Positions 26,687 through 35,151 of a stretch of 64,000 nt of DNA are shown here, piece by piece. Every line of letters begins with the position of its first letter. The first letter of the stretch is position 1. Where the stretch lies: positions 1 to 64,000 of the forward strand of contig NZ_SGIS01000010.1 in the NCBI RefSeq assembly GCF_004208535.1. The letters run 5' to 3'. The notes beneath the pieces are model-generated. The model did no database searches and was not told where the DNA came from. It was given only the letters and a program-made list of their open reading frames with translations. This stretch comes from Sphingomonas populi (GTDB taxonomy: Bacteria; Pseudomonadota; Alphaproteobacteria; Sphingomonadales; Sphingomonadaceae). Both the position numbers and the translations under genes were made by a program.

Positions 26687-27592
26687 CTACTCCGCGTTCT
26701 TCCTGCCGAAAATCCGCCCGAAGAACCGGCGCATCCCCGCCACCCCGACCGCGAGTGCCGCCAGCAGATACTTGCCGAAGCCGAGCGCGATCGCCAGCAG
26801 CCCGAGCTTCTTGGCGACCACCACGCCGGCCCCCGCCGCGACCAGCCCGGCAAGGCCGTAGCCAGCGCTCTTGTCGATCGTCTTGTCGAAATCGGCATAG
26901 GCCGAACCCCGATCGAACGCCGCCGCCTTGCCGAAATCCGCAGCGGCGGCACGCACGTCCGAAAGGTGATCCATGCTGGAGAGCATGTTGAGGCTCAGCA
27001 CGCCGCGCCGCCCGAGCAGCCGCACGTCGTAATTGAGCGCGTCGGTGGCGCTATCGGAAAACCGGATGTCGCGCGCCCAGATCAGCGCGTGCGAGGCGGG
27101 ATCATAGGCCGGCGGCTGTGCCCACCCGACGAGATGAAGTTGCGGGAAGCCACCCTGTTTGCGTTTGGTGTTCTCCTCGCTCTCACCCTTTCGGATCGAC
27201 TCGAGCACCTGATTGTAATCTTCGGACTTGGCGTTCGCATCGGAGACGTAACCCGTATCCTCATAAGTGACGACCGCGCCCCAGACGTTGTCGAAGATCG
27301 TCCGCCCTTTTTCGAACACGATGCCGAGCACGCCGTCGGCGCTCTGCGGCGGATTGCCCCACACTTTGGTCAGGATCGTCTTCGCCTCGTCAGCGGGCAC
27401 GAAATAATAGCGGTCGCCGAGGTGAAGCTGCGCGTGCGCCGCCGGGATGGCGACATCGCCGGTCTGTTTGTGCAAGCCCTTCTCGAACGTGACGAGTTCG
27501 GGCGGGATGCGTTGCGCCTGCACCTCGGCGACGGCCGGTTGGGCGAGCATAAGGCCGAGCACCAGCATGGCCGCTGTACGTGTCTTCGTCAT
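26687..27592 (-). CDS. DUF2167-family membrane protein
   Basis: A 301-residue protein with a Sec signal peptide (MTKTRTAAMLVLGLMLAQPAVA, cleavage near residue 22 by inspection). The DUF2167 core includes IPAAHAQLHLGDRYYF, GIVFEKG and WGAVVTYEDTGYV, then HLVGWAQPPAYD and WARDIRF. Two membrane helices and a basic tail (RRFFGRIFGRKN) close it. The family is widespread and uncharacterised. It converges with the PIG-V-like gene 35 bases away. Confidence 0.88.
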   Translation of the reverse strand: MTKTRTAAMLVLGLMLAQPAVAEVQAQRIPPELVTFEKGLHKQTGDVAIPAAHAQLHLGDRYYFVPADEAKTILTKVWGNPPQSADGVLGIVFEKGRTIFDNVWGAVVTYEDTGYVSDANAKSEDYNQVLESIRKGESEENTKRKQGGFPQLHLVGWAQPPAYDPASHALIWARDIRFSDSATDALNYDVRLLGRRGVLSLNMLSSMDHLSDVRAAAADFGKAAAFDRGSAYADFDKTIDKSAGYGLAGLVAAGAGVVVAKKLGLLAIALGFGKYLLAALAVGVAGMRRFFGRIFGRKNAE

Positions 27593-27734
27593 CTCGTCCC
27601 CCCGGATCGATACACAGTCCGGGCCGGTGCTGTGCCGGGCGCGGCACGCACAGGCATAACAGCCCTCGCGTCACGAGCGCAACCAAGCCGCGATTGCGTC
27701 GTTCACCCACTGTATCCGAATGAGGAGAGCGACG

Positions 27735-28214
27735 ATGACCGATACACACAAGATCAAGCAAACGATGTGGGACAAGATGGCGCAAAGCCCGTTCCTGATG
27801 GTCGGCCTCACCGGAAGCGGCCAGCACAGCGAACCGCTGACCGCCCAGCTCGACCGCGATCAGGTCGACACCCTGTTCTTCTTCGTCGGCAAGGACAACC
27901 GCCTCGCGTCAGGCGGCAGCGCGATGGCGCAGTTCGTATCTAAGGGACATGATTTCTTCGCCTGCCTCGCCGGCGATATCCGCCAGGACAATGATCCCGC
28001 GCTGATCGACAAGCTGTGGAATAACCAGGTCGAAGCGTGGTTCCCCGGCGGCAAGAGCGACCCTAACCTCGCGCTGCTGCGGCTCGATATTTCGAGCGCG
28101 GAACTGTGGGAAACCGATATCTCGCTGTCGGGGCGGCTCAAGATGCTGTTCGGCGGCACGATCAAGAGCGACGAGAGCAGCAGCCACGCCTTCGTCGAGA
28201 CGACGGCGGTCTGA
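27735..28214 (+). CDS. PNPOx-fold general stress protein
   Basis: A 159-residue split-barrel flavin-binding-like protein of the pyridoxamine 5'-phosphate oxidase / general stress protein 26 group. Blocks seen are SPFLMVGLTGSG, TLFFFVGKDNRL, FACLAGDIRQDNDP, KLWNNQVEAWFPGGKSDPN and ELWET. Family members bind FMN or related ligands; no enzyme activity is assured. ATG 27735 follows GAGGAG; an in-frame start at 27720 is less likely. Confidence 0.88.
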   Translation: MTDTHKIKQTMWDKMAQSPFLMVGLTGSGQHSEPLTAQLDRDQVDTLFFFVGKDNRLASGGSAMAQFVSKGHDFFACLAGDIRQDNDPALIDKLWNNQVEAWFPGGKSDPNLALLRLDISSAELWETDISLSGRLKMLFGGTIKSDESSSHAFVETTAV

Positions 28215-28218
28215 GGCT

Positions 28219-28242
28219 GGGGGCGGGGGGAAACCCCCGCCT
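28219..28242. terminator. GC-rich hairpin between convergent genes
   Basis: GGCGGGGG and CCCCCGCC arms around a GAAA-type loop, 5 bases after the stress-protein stop and 26 bases before the end of the PHA depolymerase gene. The symmetry suits a shared terminator, though no T-run follows. Confidence 0.55.
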
Positions 28243-28267
28243 CAACCCACCCGAACCGAACCGCCAA

Positions 28268-29482
28268 TCACGCGTTGGCGGCCATCCACTGCTCGACCAC
28301 CGGCGCGACCTGATTACGCCATTTGCTGCCGTTGAAGATGCCGTAATGCCCGGCATCGACGGTGAAATAGCGCTTCTTTTCGTCGGGCAGGCTGGTCGCG
28401 ATCTTGAGCGCCGCGCGCGTCTGGCCAACTCCCGAAATATCGTCGCGCAACCCCTCGATCGCCAAAATGCCGATATCGGTGATCGCCGCCGGATCGACCT
28501 TGCGGCCACGGTGCGTCATCTCGCCCTTGGGCAGCGAATGGTTCTGGAACACCAGATCGATCGTCTGCAGGTAGAATTCGGCGGTCATGTCGCAGACCGA
28601 GCGATATTCTTCGTAGAAGCGCTTGGTTGAATCCGCGCTCTCATCGTCGCCCTGCACGAGATGCTTGAACATCTCCCAATGCGACATCAGGTGGTTGCCG
28701 AGGTTCATCGACATGAAGCCGGCGAGCTGGAGGAAGCCCGGATACACCTTCCGCCCCGCACCCGGATAGGTGAGCGGCACCTTGACGATCACGTTCTGCT
28801 CGAACCAGCTATGCGGCCGTTCGGTCGCGAGCGTGTTGACTGCAGTCGGCGCCTCGCGCGTATCGACGGGTCCGCCCATCATCGTCAGCGTCTTGGGGCG
28901 GCAGGGGTTGTTGTCCGCGCTCATCACGCAGGCGGCGGCATAGCACGGCACCGACGGCTGGCAGACCGCGAGCATGTGCGTATCCGGCCCGATCGCCTCA
29001 AGGTAGGCGATCACGTAATCGACATAATCCTCGAAATCGAAACCGCCGTCCGACATCGGCACCAGCTTGGCGTCGCGCCAGTCGGTGATGTACACATCCG
29101 CGACCGGCAGCATCCGCTCGACCGTGCCGCGCAGCAGTGTCGCGAAATGGCCCGACATCGGCGCCACGATCAGCAGCTTGGGGCCGCCCTCGACACCGGC
29201 CCTCGCGAAATGCTTGAGCTGCCCGAACGGCTTGCGCAGCACGATCTCCTCGACGACATCGACCTCCTTGCCGTCGACCAGCGTGCGATCAAGCCCGAAA
29301 TCGGGCTTGCCGCGCGGTGCGGCCGCATGCGCGAACACCTCCAGCGCGGAGGCGATCACCGGCCCGCCGCCGAAATAGGAAAACGGGTTTACCGGGTTCT
29401 GGAGCAGCTCGGCGCTGAAATCGGCCATTGCGCTTGCGCCGGCGAGGAAGGAACGTTGCAGTTCGTAGGCATTGTACAGCAT
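28268..29482 (-). CDS. phaZ: Intracellular polyhydroxyalkanoate depolymerase
   Basis: A 404-residue PhaZ1-type enzyme that mobilises stored PHB/PHA. The lipase-box equivalent is AVCQPSVP with Cys174 as nucleophile, typical of intracellular PhaZ. MSGHFATLLRGTVERM and YITDWRDAKLVP are further signature blocks, and the catalytic His is in DAGHYGIFNG near the C-terminus. It starts with the usual MLYNAYELQR. No phaC or phasin gene is adjacent. Confidence 0.95.
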   Translation of the reverse strand: MLYNAYELQRSFLAGASAMADFSAELLQNPVNPFSYFGGGPVIASALEVFAHAAAPRGKPDFGLDRTLVDGKEVDVVEEIVLRKPFGQLKHFARAGVEGGPKLLIVAPMSGHFATLLRGTVERMLPVADVYITDWRDAKLVPMSDGGFDFEDYVDYVIAYLEAIGPDTHMLAVCQPSVPCYAAACVMSADNNPCRPKTLTMMGGPVDTREAPTAVNTLATERPHSWFEQNVIVKVPLTYPGAGRKVYPGFLQLAGFMSMNLGNHLMSHWEMFKHLVQGDDESADSTKRFYEEYRSVCDMTAEFYLQTIDLVFQNHSLPKGEMTHRGRKVDPAAITDIGILAIEGLRDDISGVGQTRAALKIATSLPDEKKRYFTVDAGHYGIFNGSKWRNQVAPVVEQWMAANA

Positions 29483-29602
29483 GAGGCGTATGTAGCGATC
29501 TATCGGTGAATGACCATACAGTAGAACGCACCGGCGGGCGGCAAGTTTCGGATAGCGTGATCGGCTGTCTCGATCAGAGGTGACGGACTCTCGTAATTCG
29601 TG

Positions 29603-29680
29603 GTTCCCCCGCGAAGGCGGGGGTCCAGAGCCAAGCAGTGCTGCGCTCGTGGTTCTAGACCCCCGCCTTCGCGGGGGAAC
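29603..29680. repeat. Inverted repeat with CCCCGCGAAGGCGGGG arms
   Basis: Arms at 29603-29629 and 29652-29680 are near-perfect reverse complements (about 26 bp), and each arm itself contains a small hairpin (CCCCCGCgaaGGCGGGGG type). The spacer is about 22 bases. It sits between divergent genes, phaZ and the ABC transporter. This is the REP-type element common in sphingomonads. Confidence 0.75.
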
Positions 29681-29737
29681 AAAATGTTATCGTCGTGAGC
29701 AGTGGCGCCCGCGCGGCGGCTTTGCTACGCGGCTCGC

Positions 29738-31519
29738 ATGGCCGAAGTCGACAACGCCGAGCCGCGCGGATCGCGCAAGTTGAGCAATCTCGGCATGGTG
29801 TGGCGTCATGCCACGCGCTATCCCGCCCGGATCGCGACCGCGCTGGTGGCGCTGGTCGTGGCGGCGGGGGCGACGCTCGCCTTCCCGGCGACCTTCAAGC
29901 AGATCGTCGACAACGGTTTCGCCGAACACGCCAACGCAGGCGCGGTCGCGCCCTATTTCCACCATCTCATCATCGTCGTGCTGGTGCTCGCGGTGGCGAC
30001 GGCGGTGCGGTTCTACAGCGTGTCGTGGCTCGGCGAGCGCACCGTCGCGGATATCCGCACGGCGGTCCACGCCAATCTGCTGACGCTGTCGCCGGCCTGG
30101 TTCGAGGAGAATCGCCCGTCGGAGATCGCTTCGCGGCTGACGTCGGACACCGGCCAGATCGAGAATGCGGTCGGCAGCACGATTTCGGTGGCGCTGCGCA
30201 GCCTTGTCATCGGCATCGGTGGCATCGCTTATCTGTTCGCGCTCGCGCCCAAACTGGCGCTGTCGCTGATCGTCGGCATTCCGATCATCATCACGCCGAT
30301 CTTCCTGCTCGGCCGGCGCGTGCGGCAATATTCGCGCTCCAGCCAGGACCGTGTCGCCGATATCGGCGCGCTCGCGGTCGAGACGCTTGGTGCGATGAAG
30401 ATCGTGCAGGCGTTCGGGCAGGAAGCCCGCGAGGGCGAGCGCTTCCGCGCTGCCGTCGATCAGAGCTTCGAATCGGCCAAGCGCCGCTTCCGGCTGCGCG
30501 CGGTCATGACCGCGCTGGTGATGGGGCTGCTGTTCGGCGCGGTGACGCTGCTGATGTGGGACACCGTCAACGACGTCGCGAGCGGACGCCTGTCGAGCGG
30601 CTCGCTCGCCGCCTTCGTGCTGACCGCCGGCATCGTCACCGGCTCGTTCGGCTCGCTGACCGAAGTCTATGGCGACCTGCTCCGCGCGTCGGGTGCCGCC
30701 GGCCGTCTGTCCGAACTGCTCGCGGAACGCCCTTCGATCGCCGCGCCAGCCTCGCCGGTCGCCTTGCCCGAGCCGCCGCGCGGCACGGTCGAGTTCTCGC
30801 ACGTCGAGTTCCGCTACCCGACCCGCCGCGACGTGGCGGCGCTGCACGACTTCAACGTCAGCGTCGCACCCGGCGAGACCGTCGCGATCGTCGGCCCCTC
30901 GGGCGCTGGCAAATCGACCTTGTTCCAGTTGCTCCAGCGCTTCTACGATCCCGATGCGGGCGAAGTGCGGATCGACGGTGTCGCGCTGCCGCTCGCCGAT
31001 CCCGCCGCAATCCGCGAGCGGATCGCGATGGTGCCGCAGGATACCGTGATCTTCGGCGCGTCGGCGCGCGACAACCTGCGCTACGGTCGCTGGCAGGCGA
31101 GCGACGATCAGCTCTGGGCCGCCGCCGAGGCCGCCAACGCCGCCGAGTTCCTGCGCAAGCTGCCCGGCGGACTCGACACGTTTCTCGGCGAGGGCGGGGC
31201 GCGCCTGTCGGGTGGCCAGCGCCAGCGCCTCGCGATCGCCCGCGCGCTGCTCCGCGACGCGCCGATCCTGCTGCTCGACGAAGCGACCAGCGCGCTCGAC
31301 GCCGAGAGCGAGCGACTCGTCCAGCAGGCGCTCGAACGGCTGATGGTGAACCGCACCACGCTCGTCATCGCCCACCGCCTCGCCACCGTGCGCGCGGCGC
31401 GGCGCATCATCGTGATGAACGAGGGCCGCATCGTCGAGAGCGGCAGCCACGCCGAGCTGATCGGCGCCGGCGGCCTGTACGCGCGGCTCGCCAGCTTGCA
31501 ATTCAGCGAGGCGGCGTGA
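29738..31519 (+). CDS. ABC exporter, fused membrane and ATPase domains (MsbA-like)
   Basis: About 593 residues. Six membrane helices in the first ~310 residues form an ABC_membrane domain (FPATFKQIVDNGF, WLGERTVADIRTAVH). The nucleotide-binding domain has Walker A IVGPSGAGKSTL near residue 384, the Q-loop MVPQDTVIFG, signature ARLSGGQRQRLAIARA near 489, Walker B ILLLDEATSALD and H-loop IAHRLATV. It is a half-transporter acting as a homodimer; substrate unknown (lipid, peptide or drug). The ATG at 29738 has a weak ribosome site; an upstream in-frame start at 29702 is possible. Confidence 0.9.
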   Translation: MAEVDNAEPRGSRKLSNLGMVWRHATRYPARIATALVALVVAAGATLAFPATFKQIVDNGFAEHANAGAVAPYFHHLIIVVLVLAVATAVRFYSVSWLGERTVADIRTAVHANLLTLSPAWFEENRPSEIASRLTSDTGQIENAVGSTISVALRSLVIGIGGIAYLFALAPKLALSLIVGIPIIITPIFLLGRRVRQYSRSSQDRVADIGALAVETLGAMKIVQAFGQEAREGERFRAAVDQSFESAKRRFRLRAVMTALVMGLLFGAVTLLMWDTVNDVASGRLSSGSLAAFVLTAGIVTGSFGSLTEVYGDLLRASGAAGRLSELLAERPSIAAPASPVALPEPPRGTVEFSHVEFRYPTRRDVAALHDFNVSVAPGETVAIVGPSGAGKSTLFQLLQRFYDPDAGEVRIDGVALPLADPAAIRERIAMVPQDTVIFGASARDNLRYGRWQASDDQLWAAAEAANAAEFLRKLPGGLDTFLGEGGARLSGGQRQRLAIARALLRDAPILLLDEATSALDAESERLVQQALERLMVNRTTLVIAHRLATVRAARRIIVMNEGRIVESGSHAELIGAGGLYARLASLQFSEAA

Positions 31520-31889
31520 GGGCCTTTCCGCGAGCGCAACCCGCTTCCCTCCCTGGAAGAGCATCGGGTGAACAGCGCCCCGCGCTGTTCAGGTCATGCC
31601 GGGGGCATGACCGACCCGATGCTGGGCTGGGGGTGGGTCGGTTGCGGCAGTCGCTACGGTCCCACGCGGGCCAACCCACCCCCGGCCCCTCCCTGTCAGG
31701 GAGGGGAGGTAAGGGGCGCGCCGTGCGCATGTCCACGACCGACCTAACCCCCGACAATCGAGTCGCTGTTTTCTCCCCTCCCTGGAAGGGAGGGGCCGGG
31801 GGTGGGTTGCTTGCGAGGGAAGGTGACGCCCGCCCCAAACCGACCCACCCCCATCCCCTCCCTTTCAGGGAGGGGAGCACGTTCCGCGC
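31520..31889. repeat. 370-bp palindrome-rich gap between the ABC exporter and ubiA
   Basis: Holds a cloverleaf-type palindrome (31560-31623), then three hairpins of the CCCTCCCTnnnAGGGAGGGG type near 31687-31708, 31779-31800 and 31856-31877, and a degenerate copy of the first codons of ubiA (31725-31760). No independent gene beyond the possible 54-codon leader frame. Confidence 0.7.
31560..31623. repeat. Perfect three-way (cloverleaf) palindrome
   Basis: Outer arms AGCATCGGGT (31560-31569) and ACCCGATGCT (31614-31623) pair over 10 bp. Inside are two perfect 9-bp hairpins with 3-base loops: GAACAGCGC/GCGCTGTTC (31570-31590) and GGTCATGCC/GGCATGACC (31592-31612). Only two single bases separate the stems. 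It begins 41 bases after the ABC exporter stop. Confidence 0.85.
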
Positions 31890-31893
31890 ATGA
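31729..31893 (+). CDS. Possible 54-codon leader frame coupled to ubiA (degenerate copy of the ubiA start)
   Basis: Opens MSTTDLTPD, nearly the same as the ubiA N-terminus MTTTDLTPD, then reads through palindromic repeats and stops with a TGA that overlaps the ubiA ATG (ATGA at 31890-31893). It is most likely a by-product of a repeat insertion or tandem duplication at the ubiA start; expression is unproven. Confidence 0.3.
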   Translation: MSTTDLTPDNRVAVFSPPWKGGAGGGLLAREGDARPKPTHPHPLPFREGSTFRA

Positions 31894-32807
31894 CCACCAC
31901 CGACCTCACCCCCGACACCGAACATCGCGGCCTCGTCGCCCTGCTCCCCGCCGCAGCCCGCCCGTTCGCGTTGCTGGCGCGGTTCGACCGGCCGATCGGC
32001 TGGTGGCTGCTGTTCTGGCCCGGCGCATGGGGCGTCGCGCTCGCCGGCGGCGCGATCACGCGTTGGGATCTGATCCTGTGGCTGCTCGCCGGCAGCATCG
32101 CGATGCGCGGCGCGGGCTGCGTCTACAACGACATCGTCGATCGCGATCTCGACCGGCAGGTCGCCCGCACGCGCAGCCGCCCGCTGGCGAGCGGCGCGGT
32201 CAGCCTCAGGGCGGCGTGGGTCTGGCTGGTCGCTCTGTGCCTGATCGGCCTCGTCGTCCTGCTGCAACTGAACCTCTACGCCGCGATCGTCGCTTTGCTC
32301 AGCCTCGCGCTGGTCGCCGGCTATCCGTTCATGAAGCGCATTACGTGGTGGCCGCAGGCGTGGCTCGGCATGGTGTTCTCCTGGGCCTGCCTGGTCGGCT
32401 GGAGCGAGATCGCGGGCAAGCTCACCATTCCCGGTCTGCTGCTCTACGCCGGGTCGATCGCGTGGGTGATCGGCTATGACACGATCTACGCGCTGCAAGA
32501 CCGCGAGGACGATGCGCTGATCGGCGTGCGCTCGTCGGCGCTGCGGATGGGCAGCCGGGTCCGGCTCGGCGTCGGCCTGTTCTACGTGGCCGCGCTGCTG
32601 CTGTGGGGCGTGGCTTTGTGGCTGGTCCGCCCCGATCCGCTCGCGCTCGCCGCGCTGCTGCCGGTCGCCGCGCATTTCGGCTGGCAGGTCGGCACGCTCT
32701 CGCCCGATGACGGCGCCGGCGCGCTCGCGCGTTTCCGGTCCAACCGCTTTGCCGGATTTCTCGTGTTCTGCGCGTGTTTCGTCATCGGGACGGTCGCGAC
32801 GCTTTGA
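31890..32807 (+). CDS. ubiA: 4-hydroxybenzoate polyprenyltransferase
   Basis: A 305-residue membrane prenyltransferase that attaches the polyprenyl tail to 4-hydroxybenzoate in ubiquinone synthesis. The first Asp-rich motif is NDIVDRDLD (Asn80-Asp88), followed by RSRPLASGAVS; the second is YDTIYALQDREDD near residue 200. About eight hydrophobic segments are visible. The N-terminus MTTTDLTPD is duplicated in degenerate form 161 bases upstream. Confidence 0.95.
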   Translation: MTTTDLTPDTEHRGLVALLPAAARPFALLARFDRPIGWWLLFWPGAWGVALAGGAITRWDLILWLLAGSIAMRGAGCVYNDIVDRDLDRQVARTRSRPLASGAVSLRAAWVWLVALCLIGLVVLLQLNLYAAIVALLSLALVAGYPFMKRITWWPQAWLGMVFSWACLVGWSEIAGKLTIPGLLLYAGSIAWVIGYDTIYALQDREDDALIGVRSSALRMGSRVRLGVGLFYVAALLLWGVALWLVRPDPLALAALLPVAAHFGWQVGTLSPDDGAGALARFRSNRFAGFLVFCACFVIGTVATL

Positions 32808-32838
32808 CCTTCGCGGGGTCCGTGCCTAAGTCCGACAT

Positions 32839-34185
32839 ATGTTGACCATCGAACAGGCGCAGGATCGCGCCGCCGCTATCGTAGATCGCGCCCGGGCCGC
32901 CGGCGCCGACGCCGCCGATGCCGTTTTCGCCGCCGATACCGCGCTCGACGTGTCGGTGCGGCTCGGCGCGCTCGAGGATGTCGGCCGCAGCGAAAGTCAG
33001 GAACTCGGCCTGCGCGTGTTCGCCGGCAACCGCTCCGCCAGCGTCTCAACCTCGGACTTCAGCGAACATGCGCTCGCCGCGCTGGTCGAGCGCGCGGTCG
33101 CGATGGCGCGCGAGGCACCCGAGGATGCCTGGGCCGGCCTCGCCCCCAAAGAACGCCTGATGCACGGCGCGCCGCCGCAGCTCGATCTCGACGACGGCGG
33201 CGAAGCCTCGCCCGAATCGCTGCGCGAAGCCGCGCTTGCCGCTGAAGACGCCGCGCGCGCTGTCGCCGGTGTCACCAACAGCGAAGGCGGATCGGCCAGC
33301 GCCTCGCGCTCGATCTGGGCGCTCGCCACCAGCCACGGTTTCGCCGCTGCCTATGCTGCGACCGGCTACGGCCTGTCGGCAAGCGTATTGGCGGGGGAGG
33401 GCGGGCTGATGGTGCGCGATTACGCCTATCACTCGACTCGCCGCCGCCGCGATCTCGACAGCGCCGAAGATATCGGCACGCGCGCCGGCGAACGCACCGT
33501 CGCCCGCGCCAACCCGGGCCGGGTCGAAAGCGGCGCGCTGCCGGTGGTGTTCGATCCGCGCGTCGGCTCCAGCCTGCTCGGCCATTTCATCGGCGCGATC
33601 GGCGGACAGGCGATCACGCGGCGGACCAGCTTCCTGCTCGACGCGCTCGGCACCGCCGTCTTCGCCCCCGGCGTGCGGATCGAGGACGACCCGCACCGCC
33701 CGCGCGGGCTTCGCTCGCGTCCGTTCGACGGCGAGGGGCTGCCAGTGTCGCCGTTCGCGATCGTGCAGGACGGTATGCTCGAAAGCTGGCTGCTCGACAG
33801 CGCCTCGGCGCGGCAGCTCGGGCTGGAGCCGACTGGCCATGCCGCACGCGGGGTCGGCGGCGCGCCCGGCGTCGCGACCAGCAACCTCCATATGGCGGCG
33901 GGCCATCTGTCGGTGCAGGCGCTGATCGGCGACATCACGCGCGGCATCTACGTCACCGAGCTGATCGGCATGGGCGTCAACGGTGTCACCGGCGATTACA
34001 GCCGTGGCGCCGCCGGCTTCCTGATCGAGAATGGCGAGATCACCACGCCGGTCGCCGAGTTCACCATCGCGGGCAATCTCAAGGATATGTTCCGCGAGCT
34101 TACCCCCGCGAATGACCTCGAATATCGCTACGCCACCAACGTCCCCACCATCCGCATCGACGGCATGACGGTCGCGAGTGGCTGA
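32839..34185 (+). CDS. pmbA: TldD/PmbA family metalloprotease subunit PmbA (TldE)
   Basis: A 448-residue PmbA/TldE homologue. With TldD it forms a protease that in E. coli processes microcin B17 and degrades CcdA; its housekeeping role is unclear. Family blocks include DVGRSESQELGLRVF, FDPRVGSSLLGHFIGAI and GMGVNGVTGDYSRGAAGF. TldE lacks the zinc HEXXH motif found in TldD, and none is seen here, which supports PmbA rather than TldD. The following phosphatase gene starts inside its last codons. Confidence 0.93.
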   Translation: MLTIEQAQDRAAAIVDRARAAGADAADAVFAADTALDVSVRLGALEDVGRSESQELGLRVFAGNRSASVSTSDFSEHALAALVERAVAMAREAPEDAWAGLAPKERLMHGAPPQLDLDDGGEASPESLREAALAAEDAARAVAGVTNSEGGSASASRSIWALATSHGFAAAYAATGYGLSASVLAGEGGLMVRDYAYHSTRRRRDLDSAEDIGTRAGERTVARANPGRVESGALPVVFDPRVGSSLLGHFIGAIGGQAITRRTSFLLDALGTAVFAPGVRIEDDPHRPRGLRSRPFDGEGLPVSPFAIVQDGMLESWLLDSASARQLGLEPTGHAARGVGGAPGVATSNLHMAAGHLSVQALIGDITRGIYVTELIGMGVNGVTGDYSRGAAGFLIENGEITTPVAEFTIAGNLKDMFRELTPANDLEYRYATNVPTIRIDGMTVASG

Positions 34186-34957
34186 TACACTCGCCGACCG
34201 GATCGCCGATATCGCGGCGGAGGCGGGCGCGCTGGCGATGGCGCGCTGGCAGACCGATTTCGCGCGCTGGGAGAAATCGCCCGGCAATCCGGTCAGCGAC
34301 ATCGATCTCGAAGTCAACGCGCTGCTCCACGCGCGGCTTTCCGCACTCGATCCCGAAGCCGGGTGGCTGTCGGAGGAAACCGCCGACAGCGCCGCGCGGC
34401 TATCCTGCAGCCGGTTGTGGGTGGTCGATCCGATTGACGGCACGCGCGATTATCTGCGCGGGCGGCCCGGCTGGTCCGTGTCGGTCGCGCTGATCGAGAA
34501 CGGCATGCCGCTGATCGGCGTGCTCGACGCGCCCGCACGCGGCGAAGTGTGGCTGGCCACGCGGGGCGGCGGGGCGCTGCGCAACGGCGCGGCCTTGCAA
34601 GCGAGCGACCGCACCGAGTTGGTCGGCGCGCGCGTGCCGACCGACGCCTTGCCCAAGGCCGACCGCGATCTCGTCATCGTCGACAAACCCAATTCGATCG
34701 CGTTGCGCATCGCGATGGTCGCCGCCGGCGAGGCCGATCTCGTCGCGACCGCGCGCTGGGGCAACGAATGGGACATCGCCGCCGCCGCGCTGATCGCGAC
34801 CGAAGCCGGCGCGATCATCACCGACGCGCTCTGCGGCGCGCTCGCCTTCAACACCGAGGCCGCCGAAGCCTTCGGCATCCTAGCCACCGCCCCCGGCATC
34901 CACGTTGCGGCGGCGGCCCGGCTACGCGAGCGCGCGCTGGCGGCAAGCGCGCGCTAA
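34178..34957 (+). CDS. Inositol monophosphatase family protein, CysQ-like
   Basis: A 259-residue metal-dependent phosphatase. The metal-binding motif is WVVDPIDGTRDYLRG near residues 86-100, and GNEWDIAAAALIATEAG is the C-terminal metal site. Acidic residues in SDIDLEVN and SEETAD complete the set. The family includes 3'(2'),5'-bisphosphate nucleotidase (CysQ) and inositol-phosphate phosphatases; a second member (suhB) lies at 55876, so this one is more likely nucleotidase-like. Start is GTG at 34178, overlapping pmbA by 8 bases. Confidence 0.85.
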   Translation: MADTLADRIADIAAEAGALAMARWQTDFARWEKSPGNPVSDIDLEVNALLHARLSALDPEAGWLSEETADSAARLSCSRLWVVDPIDGTRDYLRGRPGWSVSVALIENGMPLIGVLDAPARGEVWLATRGGGALRNGAALQASDRTELVGARVPTDALPKADRDLVIVDKPNSIALRIAMVAAGEADLVATARWGNEWDIAAAALIATEAGAIITDALCGALAFNTEAAEAFGILATAPGIHVAAAARLRERALAASAR

Positions 34958-34992
34958 CCGTCACGCCCGAGCCTCAAGCGTTGCGTTCCTGG

Positions 34993-35125
34993 CATGCCCC
35001 TCGACTTCGCTCGGGGCGAACGGCGTGGGGCGGGCACACTCGCACCCAAACCCGTTCGCCCCGAGCGAAGTCGAGGGGCAGACCCCAGCGCAGGTGTTTC
35101 GATTTCGCGCGACACGAACGGGTTG
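34993..35125. repeat. Palindromic repeat, GAGCGAAGTCGAGG family, compound copy
   Basis: One right-type arm (CCCCTCGACTTCGCTCGGGG, about 34997-35016) is followed by a left arm (GTTCGCCCCGAGCGAAGTCG, about 35053) and a degenerate right arm ending GCGACACGAACGG near 35122. It fills the gap between convergent genes. Confidence 0.75.
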
Positions 35126-35151
35126 GGATACGCTCGATCACCCGAGCCTAA

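Noticed and set aside
29687..31564. A 625-codon minus-strand frame and a 732-codon plus-strand frame over the ABC exporter
   Set aside because: Both are shadows of the exporter gene, which has all ABC motifs; their translations are low-complexity Arg/Ala/Gln-rich.
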